Below, piece by piece: positions 24,633-33,753 of a DNA stretch of 64,000 nucleotides (position 1 is the first letter of the stretch; every line of letters starts with the position of its first letter). The DNA is from Pseudomonas sp. Teo4. GTDB taxonomy: Bacteria; Pseudomonadota; Gammaproteobacteria; Pseudomonadales; Pseudomonadaceae. A program made the position numbers and the translations under genes. The DNA is taken from contig NZ_JAXCIL010000002.1 in the NCBI RefSeq assembly GCF_034387475.1, forward strand, positions 806,001-870,000, in the 5' to 3' direction. Under the pieces are notes generated by a model that had not been told where the DNA came from, searched no databases, and was given only the letters and a program-made list of their open reading frames with translations.

Positions 24633-26542
24633 CAGGACAGCGCCTCGAGCTCGGCCTGCATGCTTTCCAGGGTCTCCAGGGCTTCCATCCAGGCTTCTTC
24701 CAGTTCGCCTTCGCGCTGCTTGAGTTTTGACTGCCGCGCCAGCAGATCACGCAGTTCGTCTTTGCGCGACGCGTCGTACAGCCCGCCATCGCCCAGCGCG
24801 GTTTCGATCTCGGCCAGTTGACTGTGCACCTGGTTGAGTTCGGCTTCGAGCTTGTCGGCCGCACGCTTGTGTGGCGCCAGCTGCTGACGCAGGGCCGCTG
24901 CCGCCTGCCGTTGGGCCTTCTTGTCGGTCTTGTCGGGGTTGACCGGGGTGTTGCTGACCGGCGCACTACGCTGACGGTACTCGACCAGCCAACGGCTGTA
25001 GTCGTCCAGATCGCCATCGAAGGTGTCGACCTTGCCGTCGGCCACCAGCAGGAAATCATCGGTGGTGCTCTTGAGCAGATGACGGTCGTGGGACACGACC
25101 ACCACGGCACCGGCGAACTCCTGCAAGGCCATGGTCAAGGCCAGACGCATTTCCAGGTCGAGGTGGTTGGTGGGTTCGTCGAGCAGCAGCAGGTTCGGGC
25201 GTTCCCAGGCAATCAGCGCCAGTGCCAGACGCGCCTTCTCGCCACCGGAGAAGTTCACCACCGGCTCATGGACACGGTCGCCATGGAAGTCGAAACCACC
25301 CAGGAAATTGAGCAGCGTCTGCTCGCGCTCGGTCGGGGCAATCCGCTGCAGGTGCAGCAATGGGCTGGCCTTGTCGTCGAGAGAGTCGAGCTGGTGCTGG
25401 GCGAAGTAGCCGACGGCCAGGTTTTCGCCACGCACCAAGCGGCCGGCCAGTGGCTGAAGCTCGCCGGCCAGGTTCTTGATCAGGGTCGACTTACCGGCGC
25501 CGTTGGGGCCGAGCAGGCCGATGCGGGCCCCCGGTACCAGTTGCAGCTTGACCTTCTCCAGGATCGCCTTGTCGCCGTAGCCCAGGCGCCCTTCGGACAG
25601 GTCCAGCAGCGGGCTGGAAATTTTCTCGGATTCGCGGAAGACAAAGTCGAACGGCGAATCGACATGCGCCGCAGACAGCTCTTCCATGCGCTCCAGGGCC
25701 TTGATCCGGCTCTGCGCCTGGCGGGCCTTGGTGGCCTGAGCCTTGAAGCGGGCGATGTACTTTTCCATGTGCGCGCGCTGGGCCTGCTGTTTCTCGTAGG
25801 CCTGTTGCTGTTGCGCCAGGCGCTCGGCACGGGTGCGCTCGAAGGCTGTGTAACCGCCCTTGTACAGGTTGAGCTTGCGTTGCTCGACATGCAGCACATG
25901 GTCGACCACGGCGTCGAGGAAATCGCGGTCGTGGGAAATCAGCAGCAGCGTGCCGGGGTAGCCTTTGAGCCAGTCCTCCAGCCAAAGGATCGCATCGAGG
26001 TCCAGGTGGTTGGTCGGCTCGTCGAGCAGCAACAGGTCGGAAGGGCACATCAGTGCCTGGGCCAGGTTGAGGCGCATCCGCCAGCCACCGGAGAAATCAC
26101 CGACGCGGCGGTCCATCTGCTCGTTGGTGAAACCCAGACCGGCCAGCAGTTTGCGCGCACGGGCATCGGCGGTATAGCCGTCGGCGCTGTCCAGCTCACT
26201 GTGCAGGCGCGCCAATGCAGTGCCGTCGTGGGCAGCCTCGGCGGCGGCGAGTTCGGCCTGGACCTTGCGCAGGCGAGCATCGCCATCGAGCACATAGTCC
26301 ACCGCGACCCGGTCGAGGGTATCGACTTCCTGGCGCATGTGAGCGATGCGCCAGTCGCCAGGCAGCAGGCAGTCGCCGGCGTCAGGCGACAGCTCACCGC
26401 GCAGCAGGGCGAACAGGCTGGATTTTCCGGCGCCGTTGGCGCCGATCAGGCCGGCCTTGTGACCGGCGTGCAGGGTCATCTCGGCGCCTTCTAGCAAGCG
26501 CTGCGGACCACGCTGTAAAGTGAGGTTGGATAGTCTGATCAT
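24632..26542 (-). CDS. ABC-F ATPase (YheS/Uup type)
   Basis: A 636-residue soluble protein with two ABC cassettes and no membrane domain. Walker A motifs are GANGAGKSS (near residue 37) and GPNGAGKST (near 345). ABC signatures are DFSGGWRMRL and NFSGGEKARL, and Walker B motifs are LLLLDEPTNHLD in both halves. A charged linker and a C-terminal coiled coil (about 560-636) are present. ABC-F proteins act at the ribosomal E site in translation; length and layout fit YheS best. It is divergent from the TIGR02444 gene. Confidence 0.9.
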   Translation of the reverse strand: MIRLSNLTLQRGPQRLLEGAEMTLHAGHKAGLIGANGAGKSSLFALLRGELSPDAGDCLLPGDWRIAHMRQEVDTLDRVAVDYVLDGDARLRKVQAELAAAEAAHDGTALARLHSELDSADGYTADARARKLLAGLGFTNEQMDRRVGDFSGGWRMRLNLAQALMCPSDLLLLDEPTNHLDLDAILWLEDWLKGYPGTLLLISHDRDFLDAVVDHVLHVEQRKLNLYKGGYTAFERTRAERLAQQQQAYEKQQAQRAHMEKYIARFKAQATKARQAQSRIKALERMEELSAAHVDSPFDFVFRESEKISSPLLDLSEGRLGYGDKAILEKVKLQLVPGARIGLLGPNGAGKSTLIKNLAGELQPLAGRLVRGENLAVGYFAQHQLDSLDDKASPLLHLQRIAPTEREQTLLNFLGGFDFHGDRVHEPVVNFSGGEKARLALALIAWERPNLLLLDEPTNHLDLEMRLALTMALQEFAGAVVVVSHDRHLLKSTTDDFLLVADGKVDTFDGDLDDYSRWLVEYRQRSAPVSNTPVNPDKTDKKAQRQAAAALRQQLAPHKRAADKLEAELNQVHSQLAEIETALGDGGLYDASRKDELRDLLARQSKLKQREGELEEAWMEALETLESMQAELEALS

Positions 26543-26592
26543 GATGGTCGCGGAGTCTACCAGCTTCCTCGGCCCGTAGCGTGAGTGGAATC

Positions 26593-27075
26593 ATGTACAC
26601 CGACCTGTGGAATCACGCCCTGGCCTTGTATGCCCGGCCCGGCGCGGAACAAGCCTGCCTGGCGCTGCAAGCGTCAGGCGCCGATGTCTGCCTGTTGCTG
26701 TGTGGCACTTGGCTGCAGACTCGTGGAGTGGCAGCCGATGACGAGCGCGTTAGAGCGTTGCGTGAGTTGGCCGAGCCCTGGCAACGCGATGTGGTTGTTC
26801 CACTGCGCCACCTTCGTCAGCAATGGCGCGAGGCGGCCGCAAGTGACCCACAATTGTTGGCGTTACGCGAACAGGTCAAGGGGCTGGAGTTGCAGGCGGA
26901 AAAAGCGCTGCTCGAACGCTTGCAGCAGCGTGCACAACAGTGGCCCGCGGACGCTGGCGAGCGCACGCAGGACTGGCTGGCTCTGCTCGTACCGGAGCAA
27001 GCCAGAAGCCACGACGCGCTGGTTCGGTTGCGCGTCGTGGCCACAGGGTTTCAGGAAGCCGAAGACGGCGCCTGA
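26593..27075 (+). CDS. TIGR02444 family protein
   Basis: A 160-residue protein of the TIGR02444 family of unknown function, recognisable by LWNHALALYARPGAEQACLA and GADVCLLLCGTWLQTRG. It is largely helical and soluble. The ATG at 26593 is preferred to a GTG at 26581, though no strong ribosome site is visible before either. Its last 25 bases overlap the 3' end of the convergent algP gene. Confidence 0.75.
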   Translation: MYTDLWNHALALYARPGAEQACLALQASGADVCLLLCGTWLQTRGVAADDERVRALRELAEPWQRDVVVPLRHLRQQWREAAASDPQLLALREQVKGLELQAEKALLERLQQRAQQWPADAGERTQDWLALLVPEQARSHDALVRLRVVATGFQEAEDGA

Positions 27076-28277
27076 ACAGCGGTGCTTACAGGTGCCGGTG
27101 ATGCGGCGGGAGCAGCCGAGTTGGTCGCTGGGGCAGGCGCGGCTGGCTTGGCTTCAGGCGCCGGGGTGGCGGCTGGTTTCTCCGCGACTGGCTTGGCAAC
27201 AGCGGCCTTTGGAGCCCTGGCGGCGGCCGGTTTGGCGGCCGTAGCCTTGGCTGGGGCTTTGGCAGCGGCTGGCTTGGCGGCAGCAGCTTTGGCTGGGGCC
27301 TTCGCAGCGACTGGCTTGGCGGCAGCAGCTTTGGCTGGAGCTTTGGCAGCAGCTGGCTTAGCGGCAGCAGCCTTGGCTGGGGCTTTGGCAGCGGCTGGCT
27401 TGGCGGCAGCAGTCTTGGCTGGGGCTTTGGCAGCGGCTGGCTTGGCGGCAGCAGTCTTGGCTGGAGCTTTGGCAGCAACTGGCTTAGCGGCAGCGGCCTT
27501 GGCTGGAGCTTTGGCAGCAACTGGCTTGGCGGCAGCGGTCTTGGCTGGAGCTTTAGCAGCGGCTGGCTTGGCGGCAGCAGTCTTGGCTGGAGCTTTGGCA
27601 GCGACTGGCTTAGCGGCAGCAGTCTTGGCTGGGGCTTTAGCAGCAGCTGGCTTAGCGGCAGCAGTTTTGGCTGGAGCTTTGGCAGCGACTGGCTTAGCCG
27701 CAGCAGTCTTGGCTGGAGCTTTGGCAGCAGCTGGCTTAGCGGCAGCAGTCTTGGCTGGAGCTTTGGCAGCAGCTGGCTTGGCGGCAGCAGTCTTGGCTGG
27801 GGCTCTGGCAGCGGCAGGTTTGGCTGCGGCCTTCACGGGGGCCTTGGCAACCGCAGGCTTGGCTTTGGTGGCCACTGCGCGCTGGTCGAGTGCCTTACCT
27901 ACGGCTTCGCGAACTTTGCCAACACCCTGGGCCAGTTTCAGGCTTTCCTGGGCATCACGTTTGAGTTGTTGAATATAAGTACGCGTCTGCGATTGACGGT
28001 CTTTGAGCGAATCGAGCAAGTCTTCGAGTTCGCCAATGGCTTTCTGCGCTTTGCTCTGTGCCTTGGCTTTTCCTGCCTTGGCCGCGTCCTGCAACTTCAG
28101 GCGACCGTTGTGCAGTTTTTCCTGAGCCTTGCCACGTTGTTTTTCCAACTTGGCCAGCAGTTTCTCAGCATCCGCCAGCGCTTGGGAGCAGGCGTCTTCC
28201 AAATGTTCGAGCAGGCTGCCCGAAAGTTGCTGGAGCAGGTGCAACGGCGTACTGACTGGCTTCTTCTTAGCCGACAT
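27051..28277 (-). CDS. algP: AlgP, histone-like Ala/Lys/Pro-rich regulator
   Basis: A 408-residue protein with an N-terminal, phasin-like helical part (about residues 1-150, rich in Lys and coiled-coil heptads) and a long repetitive C-terminal half. The repeat is about 14 copies of a 14-residue unit, KAPAKTAAAKPAAA with small variations, resembling histone H1 tails. A final Ala/Pro-rich stretch lacks Lys. In P. aeruginosa AlgP (AlgR3) binds DNA and affects alginate gene expression. It is near algQ and algR, as in other Pseudomonas. The repeats make its length likely to vary between strains. Confidence 0.88.
   Translation of the reverse strand: MSAKKKPVSTPLHLLQQLSGSLLEHLEDACSQALADAEKLLAKLEKQRGKAQEKLHNGRLKLQDAAKAGKAKAQSKAQKAIGELEDLLDSLKDRQSQTRTYIQQLKRDAQESLKLAQGVGKVREAVGKALDQRAVATKAKPAVAKAPVKAAAKPAAARAPAKTAAAKPAAAKAPAKTAAAKPAAAKAPAKTAAAKPVAAKAPAKTAAAKPAAAKAPAKTAAAKPVAAKAPAKTAAAKPAAAKAPAKTAAAKPVAAKAPAKAAAAKPVAAKAPAKTAAAKPAAAKAPAKTAAAKPAAAKAPAKAAAAKPAAAKAPAKAAAAKPVAAKAPAKAAAAKPAAAKAPAKATAAKPAAARAPKAAVAKPVAEKPAATPAPEAKPAAPAPATNSAAPAASPAPVSTAVQAPSSAS
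27220..27809 (-). repeat. 42-base tandem repeat inside algP
   Basis: About 14 in-frame copies of a 42-base unit encoding the 14-residue Ala/Lys/Pro motif. Copies differ mostly at third codon positions and at a few Ala/Val or Thr/Ala sites. The array is coding DNA and keeps the reading frame whatever the copy number. Confidence 0.9.
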
Positions 28278-28502
28278 GGTTTACCTCCTGGCTGACGAGA
28301 TTGCGGCTCATACTATGCTTCTGCTGCTACCGCCGCTAGGGCATGTTGACAGTATCGATGGCGCCGCGTTGCATGCCTGGGCAAAGTTGTTATCTTGCAG
28401 CTCCGTGCAAGTGTAGTTGCTCAATAAATCATTGCTGATATTTACACATCCATTGTCGACAGGGCTGGCATACTTTCCCGCTCATTGGAGCAGGAGTTGA
28501 GC

Positions 28503-29168
28503 ATGCCTCGTTATCTGTTATTCGGCCTTTGCCTGTTGGCTCCCTCTGTCCTGGCCAACCCTGACAACCCTCCTGCAAACGATCAGGATCTGGCCTACAG
28601 CCTCGGCGCCAGCCTGGGTGAGCGCTTGCGCCAGGAAATGCCCGGCCTGCAGCTGGACGCACTGGTCGAGGGCCTGCGCCAGTCTTATCAGGGCCAACCG
28701 CTGAAGCTCGACAAGGCGCGGATGCAGGCCATCCTGCAACAGCATGAAGAACAGGCAGGCACCGCCGCCGAACAAGCCGAAGTGGACAAGCTTCGAGCGG
28801 TGGAAACACGCTTCATGGCCAACGAGCGGGCGCGCGCTGGTGTGCACGAGTTGCCCGAAGGCGTGCTTTACAGTGAGTTGCAAAACGGTACCGGCGCTCA
28901 ACCCAAAACCGGGGGCAAGGTACAAGTGCGGTACGTGGGCAGGCTGCCGGATGGTTCCGTGTTCGACCAGAACCTGCAGCCGCAATGGTTCAGCCTGGAC
29001 TCGGTCATCGAGGGTTGGCAGGTGGCATTGCCACACATGAGGACGGGGGCCAAATGGCGGTTGGTGATTCCATCGGCACAAGCCTACGGTGCCGAGGGCG
29101 CGGGTGACCTGATCGCGCCCTACACACCACTGGTGTTCGAAATCGAGTTGCTGTCGGTGGCTGACTGA
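28503..29168 (+). CDS. FKBP-type peptidyl-prolyl isomerase, secreted
   Basis: A 221-residue protein with a signal peptide (LLFGLCLLAPSVLA, cleavage near residue 19), an N-terminal helical FKBP dimerisation domain (DLAYSLGASLGERLRQEMPG) and a C-terminal FKBP catalytic domain (VQVRYVGRLPDGSVFDQNLQ, YGAEGAGDLIAPYTPLVFEI). It should assist proline isomerisation of periplasmic or outer-membrane proteins. GGAG precedes the ATG at 28503. The FKBP gene beside algP/algQ is conserved in Pseudomonas. Confidence 0.88.
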   Translation: MPRYLLFGLCLLAPSVLANPDNPPANDQDLAYSLGASLGERLRQEMPGLQLDALVEGLRQSYQGQPLKLDKARMQAILQQHEEQAGTAAEQAEVDKLRAVETRFMANERARAGVHELPEGVLYSELQNGTGAQPKTGGKVQVRYVGRLPDGSVFDQNLQPQWFSLDSVIEGWQVALPHMRTGAKWRLVIPSAQAYGAEGAGDLIAPYTPLVFEIELLSVAD

Positions 29169-29177
29169 TCCAGGCCA

Positions 29178-29648
29178 TCAGGCCTGGACCACATCCTCTT
29201 CCTTGTGCGCGTTGTGCAGCACTTCGATCAGGCAGTCTTCGAGCTCGAAGCGCTCATGCAACAGGCTACCCAGCTTGCCCAGCTTCTCGGCAAAGCGTTC
29301 GGTATCCTTGCACTCGCCCTTCTCGCAGTGGTCATTGAAGGCCAAGGCGATTTGAGTGGTGTCGTTGATCCGCGGATTGATTTCTTCAGCCAGTTTCAGC
29401 GCCTTTTCGTCGCCGAAGGCCTTCGCTTCGCTGACCAGTTGCTCACAAACTTCAAAGTGCCAAGCCGAAACGTAATCGACCAGGATCGCGCAGAAATCCC
29501 GGTTCTTGTCTTTATCGGCAAAGGCCGGCTTGACGTCACGCAAGGCGCGGAAAGCCTCCACCAGTTCCTGGCGCTCTTCGAGCCAGCGGTCGATCAGCTT
29601 GTGAACCCCACCCCAGCGTTCCTGAGCGTTCTGACAACTATCGAGCAT
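29178..29648 (-). CDS. algQ: AlgQ/Rsd anti-sigma-70 factor
   Basis: A 156-residue, mostly helical protein of the Rsd/AlgQ family. It binds region 4 of the main sigma factor RpoD and helps alternative sigma factors. The start at 29646-29648 (MLDSCQNAQERWGGVHKLID) agrees with known AlgQ proteins. The C-terminal segment HERFELEDCLIEVLH is also typical. In P. aeruginosa it was found as an alginate and virulence regulator (AlgR2). Confidence 0.9.
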   Translation of the reverse strand: MLDSCQNAQERWGGVHKLIDRWLEERQELVEAFRALRDVKPAFADKDKNRDFCAILVDYVSAWHFEVCEQLVSEAKAFGDEKALKLAEEINPRINDTTQIALAFNDHCEKGECKDTERFAEKLGKLGSLLHERFELEDCLIEVLHNAHKEEDVVQA

Positions 29649-29879
29649 GGCGTTCTCATCCCTTCTGGGTAGATGCCGCTGCACCTCGCACCACGACCGT
29701 GCAGCACAAAGGTGACATCAGCAGGACGGCATCGAGCAGTTGTATTTTCGGTATGCGTGCTGGGAGATTATTCCCGCGCGTGCTGAGCTTCAAGGTACGC
29801 AGCGGACAAAGTTCATACAAGTGTTTAATACCCTTTCGCAGCACCATTGGTCGCGCTACTGGCTTCAACTTGTTCTGAG

Positions 29880-30407
29880 TCAACCTTTGGCCAACGTGCG
29901 GAAACGATACGCCAGCAGGCAGCTCAAGGGCAGCGCGGCCAATAGCAGGAAGGCCAGCAGGCTCCATTCGGGCAGTGTCAGCTCAAGAAAGCTCCAGGTC
30001 AGCGAGTTGCAATCGGGGCCACCCAACAGCAGTTGCCTGGCAGCCTCGCCCCACGAGCGCTCCAGTACCTGCATGAACGGCAGCGGACAGCTATGCGCCG
30101 CTTCCTCACCTTGCAGCCAGACATGCCGACCCGCCAGCAAGGCACCACCGACAGCGAAAGCCAACATCGCTCGGGAATAGCGAAGCTGGCCGTATGGCCC
30201 GGGAAAATGCAGCATCGCGCAAAGGCCCACCAGTGAGTAAACGCCAAGCAAAAGGCGCTGACTGAAGCACAGCGGACAAGGTACCAGCCCGAGCACATGC
30301 TCCAGATGGAAAGACGCCAGCAGCACAGCCAACGATGCAAGGCAGGCAGGAACGAAATAGGTGCGCAAACGGGCCGGCAGCATGGACGGTGAAGGTCCCA
30401 GGGTCAT
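29880..30407 (-). CDS. dsbB: Disulfide bond formation protein DsbB
   Basis: A 175-residue inner-membrane protein with four hydrophobic segments and both redox Cys pairs: Cys44/Cys47 in PCPLC and Cys107/Cys133 in the periplasmic loop. It reoxidises DsbA and passes electrons to quinones. The ATG at 30405-30407 is used, but Met9 (30381-30383) is an alternative start; neither has a strong ribosome site. It is close to the dsbH gene of the P. aeruginosa hem/alg region. Pseudomonas usually has more than one DsbB. Confidence 0.87.
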   Translation of the reverse strand: MTLGPSPSMLPARLRTYFVPACLASLAVLLASFHLEHVLGLVPCPLCFSQRLLLGVYSLVGLCAMLHFPGPYGQLRYSRAMLAFAVGGALLAGRHVWLQGEEAAHSCPLPFMQVLERSWGEAARQLLLGGPDCNSLTWSFLELTLPEWSLLAFLLLAALPLSCLLAYRFRTLAKG

Positions 30408-30565
30408 TGACGTGGCCTGAAACGGTAGAGGAAAGGCGAGCTTTGTTTCAAGGCGCTACAGGAATGACAAGTCGCTGAATGGCAGCGAATTTTCCAGCCA
30501 TTCAGTAGGAAAACTCCGAAGAAAAGGACTGCAGAAGCAGCTTACAGAAAAGGATAAATTACCGG

Positions 30566-30602
30566 ACCCATGAACCCGCGCCTCGGCGCGGGCCCATGGG
30601 TA
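30566..30602 (-). terminator. Hairpin downstream of hemY
   Basis: CCCATG and CCCGCGCC pair with GCGCGGG and CATGGG around a 3-base loop directly after the hemY stop, forming a long GC-rich stem. On the minus strand the following bases have only a short T-run, so it may be a weak terminator or a 3' stabiliser for the hemCDXY transcript. Confidence 0.5.
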
Positions 30603-30604
30603 GG

Positions 30605-31843
30605 TCAGGCGCGTACGCTTTCGGGCAATGGCAGGGCCAACAGGCGCTCGTCCAGCAGACCGAGGCCTTCCTGGAACAGCTGATTACTGCGCTCGGTTTC
30701 GCCCAGACCTGCCAACAGACGGGCCAGTTCGGCACAGGCTTCAGGGTTGCGTTCCATGCGCAGGCTGCTTTCCAGGTAGTCACGGGCCTTGCCCCAAAGG
30801 CGGTTCTGCAAACTCAGTCGACCCAGTGTCAGCAGCAAGCTTGGGTCTTGCGGATGGGCTTTCAGCCAGCCCTCTGCGGTTTGCAACTGACGCGCCGGGT
30901 CATCGCCACGCACCAGCCCATACAAGCGGGCCAAATGGCTTTCGTACTCGCGCTTCAGGGCACTGCGCAGCACCTGCTCGGCCTCACCCTGAGCGCCCAC
31001 CTGACGCAACTGTTCGGCGTAGGCCAACACCAACTGTGGCTCCTGGCGTTGGGCCGAGGTCAGTTGCTGCCAGGCCCGCTCAAGGGCCTGACGTGCACTG
31101 CTCGGGTCGTCGCCTCGGGTCGTCGCCAGGCTCAGGTTCTGCCCCCACGCCCGCTGTTCCAGTGAGGCCAGCTCATCCGCCGGCAGCACTTTAGCTTTGC
31201 GCAATTCCGGCATCAGGCGGATCAGAGCCGGCCAATCACCACGCTCAAGGTAGAGGCGCTGCAGCAAACGCAGCACCTGGCCGTTGTGTGGATGGCGCTC
31301 TTGCATCGCCAGCAGGGTTTCCAGGGCGCCATCACCATCACCACGGTCCATCTGCAGTTGCGCATGGGTCAGGGCCACCGCCAGCTCTGCCTGGGGCTGG
31401 CGTTCAAGGGCGCGTTCCAGCAGGTTGTCGCTGTCCTCCGTACGGCCCAGCTCGTTAGCGGCACGGGCCGCGCCAAGGTAGTACAGCAAAGGCTGACGCT
31501 CGGCCTCGGCGGCCCGATGCAGATGACGTTGGGCACTGGCCCAGCGCCCCTCGGCGAGGTCGAGTTGACCTTGCTCGACGGCCAGGCGAATACGCCGGCT
31601 ACGATTGCGCCGCGACCACGGGTTGACCACACCACTGGAGGTCAGCACCAGCCCCACCAGATATCGCAACAACCAAAGCAGCGCGACGATCACCACCAGC
31701 GCCGCCAATGCCGCCCACAGCCCCGACTGATAGCGGAAGCCACCATAGGAAATCAGCACGTAACCGCTGTGTTTGGCGACGGCAATGCCCAGCGCCGCGG
31801 CGACCACAATGGCCAGCACCGCCAACAGGTAGACTCGCTTCAT
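30605..31843 (-). CDS. hemY: HemY, TPR membrane protein of the haem cluster
   Basis: A 412-residue inner-membrane protein: two N-terminal hydrophobic segments (about residues 5-22 and 40-70), then TPR-like repeats in the rest, such as AERQPLLYYLGAARAANELG and QDPSLLLTLGRLSLQNRLWG. HemY is always encoded with hemC/D/X in gammaproteobacteria and is thought to organise haem-synthesis enzymes at the membrane; it has no catalytic motif. Its start overlaps the hemX stop by 4 bases. Confidence 0.88.
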   Translation of the reverse strand: MKRVYLLAVLAIVVAAALGIAVAKHSGYVLISYGGFRYQSGLWAALAALVVIVALLWLLRYLVGLVLTSSGVVNPWSRRNRSRRIRLAVEQGQLDLAEGRWASAQRHLHRAAEAERQPLLYYLGAARAANELGRTEDSDNLLERALERQPQAELAVALTHAQLQMDRGDGDGALETLLAMQERHPHNGQVLRLLQRLYLERGDWPALIRLMPELRKAKVLPADELASLEQRAWGQNLSLATTRGDDPSSARQALERAWQQLTSAQRQEPQLVLAYAEQLRQVGAQGEAEQVLRSALKREYESHLARLYGLVRGDDPARQLQTAEGWLKAHPQDPSLLLTLGRLSLQNRLWGKARDYLESSLRMERNPEACAELARLLAGLGETERSNQLFQEGLGLLDERLLALPLPESVRA

Positions 31844-32940
31844 GGCTTGCCCCCTTCAGCCTCGGCAGGCAGATGGCGGCGCTGGATGTAGGCCTGCACG
31901 GCAGCAAGGCTTTCACTCAAGTCAGGGGTGACGACCGATACCGGCTGCTCGGCCAGGGCATTGAGGCTGTCTAGCATCGCCTTGCTCTGCGGGTTGTCGG
32001 CATTGAAGTTGGCCAGCAATACGCTGCGAGCATCATCCAGGGCCTGGCTGTAGACCTTGGCCTCGCCATTGAGCGCCGCCCATTGGGCCTGCTCGATGGT
32101 CAGGCTCAGAGCCAGGCGCAGTTGGTTGAGCGACTGCCCGGCCAGCAATGGCCGTACATTGTCGTCAGCGTTGAAGTCGACCTGGAAATACTTGGATATT
32201 TCTGCCCACCACTGGGACCAGCGGCTGGCGCCATCGCCGTCGGCGGTCAGGGCTCCCATGGCATCGGCGTTGCTTTCAAACTCTGGAGACTGGGCGCTGA
32301 GCTGCTGCACCAACTCACGCTGGGCAGCCAACTTGAGGAACAGCCCGGTGCGATCCGGCTGCTGGGTGCTGTTGAGCGTCGCCAGGCTACGCGCCAGTTG
32401 TTCACGGGCCGCGAAGGCGCCAGGGTCGCTCTGCTCGCGCAGGATCTCGTCGGCACCTTCGACCAGGGCTTTGGCGCTGGTGATGTCCTGCAGGGCCGAC
32501 AGACGCAGGGTGGCCAGGCGCAGCAGGTGTTCAGCTTCGGCTAGACGCCACTCTTTGCGGCTTTCGCCGAGCACGGTCTCCAGGCGCTGGCTCAGGCGCT
32601 GCTGGTCGCTTTGCAGCTGGGCCACCAGCCGGCGACGGTCTTCCAACTCGCTGGCCGCCGGCAGGCTGGCCAGCTGCGCGCTGATCTGCTGCTCGCGCTG
32701 CTGCAATGCCTCGGCACGAAGGCTCAATGCCTCCAGGTGCTGCCCTTGGCCCTGCTCGCTGCCTTGCAGTTGCCGCACCTGCCAGACACCCCAACCTCCT
32801 ACCGCCACCCCAGCTGCACCCAGCAGCAGAGCCAGCAAGGCCAGACCATTGCCGGAACGTTTGGTGGGTGTTGTGCTGATGGGGTCCGCCGGCGCCTGTG
32901 CCGACGGCTGATCATTGTTGGACAAGACAGTTTCGCTCAC
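31840..32940 (-). CDS. hemX: HemX family membrane protein
   Basis: A 366-residue protein with one membrane segment near the N-terminus (GLALLALLLGAAGVAVGGWG) and a long periplasmic coiled-coil region rich in Gln and Leu. HemX is often labelled uroporphyrinogen-III methyltransferase but lacks that fold; it is a structural partner in the hemCDXY operon. The GTG at 32938-32940 is chosen because AAGGAT lies 7 bases upstream; an in-frame start 9 codons earlier is less likely. Confidence 0.85.
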   Translation of the reverse strand: MSETVLSNNDQPSAQAPADPISTTPTKRSGNGLALLALLLGAAGVAVGGWGVWQVRQLQGSEQGQGQHLEALSLRAEALQQREQQISAQLASLPAASELEDRRRLVAQLQSDQQRLSQRLETVLGESRKEWRLAEAEHLLRLATLRLSALQDITSAKALVEGADEILREQSDPGAFAAREQLARSLATLNSTQQPDRTGLFLKLAAQRELVQQLSAQSPEFESNADAMGALTADGDGASRWSQWWAEISKYFQVDFNADDNVRPLLAGQSLNQLRLALSLTIEQAQWAALNGEAKVYSQALDDARSVLLANFNADNPQSKAMLDSLNALAEQPVSVVTPDLSESLAAVQAYIQRRHLPAEAEGGKP

Positions 32941-32985
32941 GTATCCATCCTTTGCATGGGGGCGCATCGCTCTGAGCTTAGCGCC

Positions 32986-33753
32986 TTAAGAGGCAGGTGC
33001 AGCGCTGCGCTGCACGGCTGCCAGCAAGGCCGCGGCACTCGCGCCACGGCAATCCACAACCTGTTGAGCCCCGGCGGCCCTGGCCTGCTCGGCGACCCGG
33101 GGGCTTGGCACGAACAGCGGCAGGGTTGCGAGCTTGGCCCAGTCGGCGCCCGCCATCTGCCGCAAATGTTCAAGACCTTGCCCACTGCTGACCATCAGCC
33201 CATTGAGGCGTTCCGCTTCAATGCGACGCAGCAATGTACCCGCCGGATACTCTGGCAGGCACCGACGATACAGTTCCAGATAATCGACACTAGCACCTTG
33301 CTCTCCAAGACGCTCGGAGAGCAGTTCGCGACCTCCCTCGCCACGCACGATCAGAACCTGCGGCGCAGACACGGCAATAGCTTCACGCAATGCGGGAAGT
33401 GCCAGCAATGCCTCGCTGTCATCCCCCAGTGCCGGACACGTCACCCACGCTCCGCTATCACGTAGCACCTGGGCGGTCGCCTCGCCCACCGTGAACCAAC
33501 CGTGTTTCGGGGGCTGCAGGCCGGCCTCGGCCAGCCGTTCCAGCAGCTGTCTGGCAGCCGGCTTGCTGACCACGATGATTGCCTGATAAAGGTGCAGCCT
33601 GGCCAGCAATTGACGCTGGTCGTCATCCAGCGCAACAGGTTCGATGGCCAGCAACGGCAGGCAACTGCTGGCGATACCAGCGGCAAGGAGACTCTGCGCC
33701 AGTGCCGCGCAGTCCTCTTCGGGACGGGTCAGCAACAGGCGCCAGGGGCTCAC
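32986..33753 (-). CDS. hemD: Uroporphyrinogen-III synthase HemD
   Basis: A 255-residue cytoplasmic enzyme that closes hydroxymethylbilane with inversion of ring D to give uroporphyrinogen III. The family is weakly conserved, but [20 protein letters not shown] at the start, [11 protein letters not shown] in the middle and [13 protein letters not shown] near the end fit. Position between hemC and hemX settles the call. It overlaps hemC by 4 bases. Confidence 0.9.
   Translation of the reverse strand: MSPWRLLLTRPEEDCAALAQSLLAAGIASSCLPLLAIEPVALDDDQRQLLARLHLYQAIIVVSKPAARQLLERLAEAGLQPPKHGWFTVGEATAQVLRDSGAWVTCPALGDDSEALLALPALREAIAVSAPQVLIVRGEGGRELLSERLGEQGASVDYLELYRRCLPEYPAGTLLRRIEAERLNGLMVSSGQGLEHLRQMAGADWAKLATLPLFVPSPRVAEQARAAGAQQVVDCRGASAAALLAAVQRSAAPAS

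Noticed and set aside
27220..27809. CRISPR-like regular repeats
   Set aside because: The 42-base units are contiguous with no unique spacers and keep a reading frame; they are coding repeats of algP.
27082..27972. Plus-strand open frame of Ala/Gly/Leu repeats opposite algP
   Set aside because: It is the antisense of the algP tandem repeat; the repeat keeps several frames open. The Lys/Ala/Pro reading on the minus strand matches AlgP.
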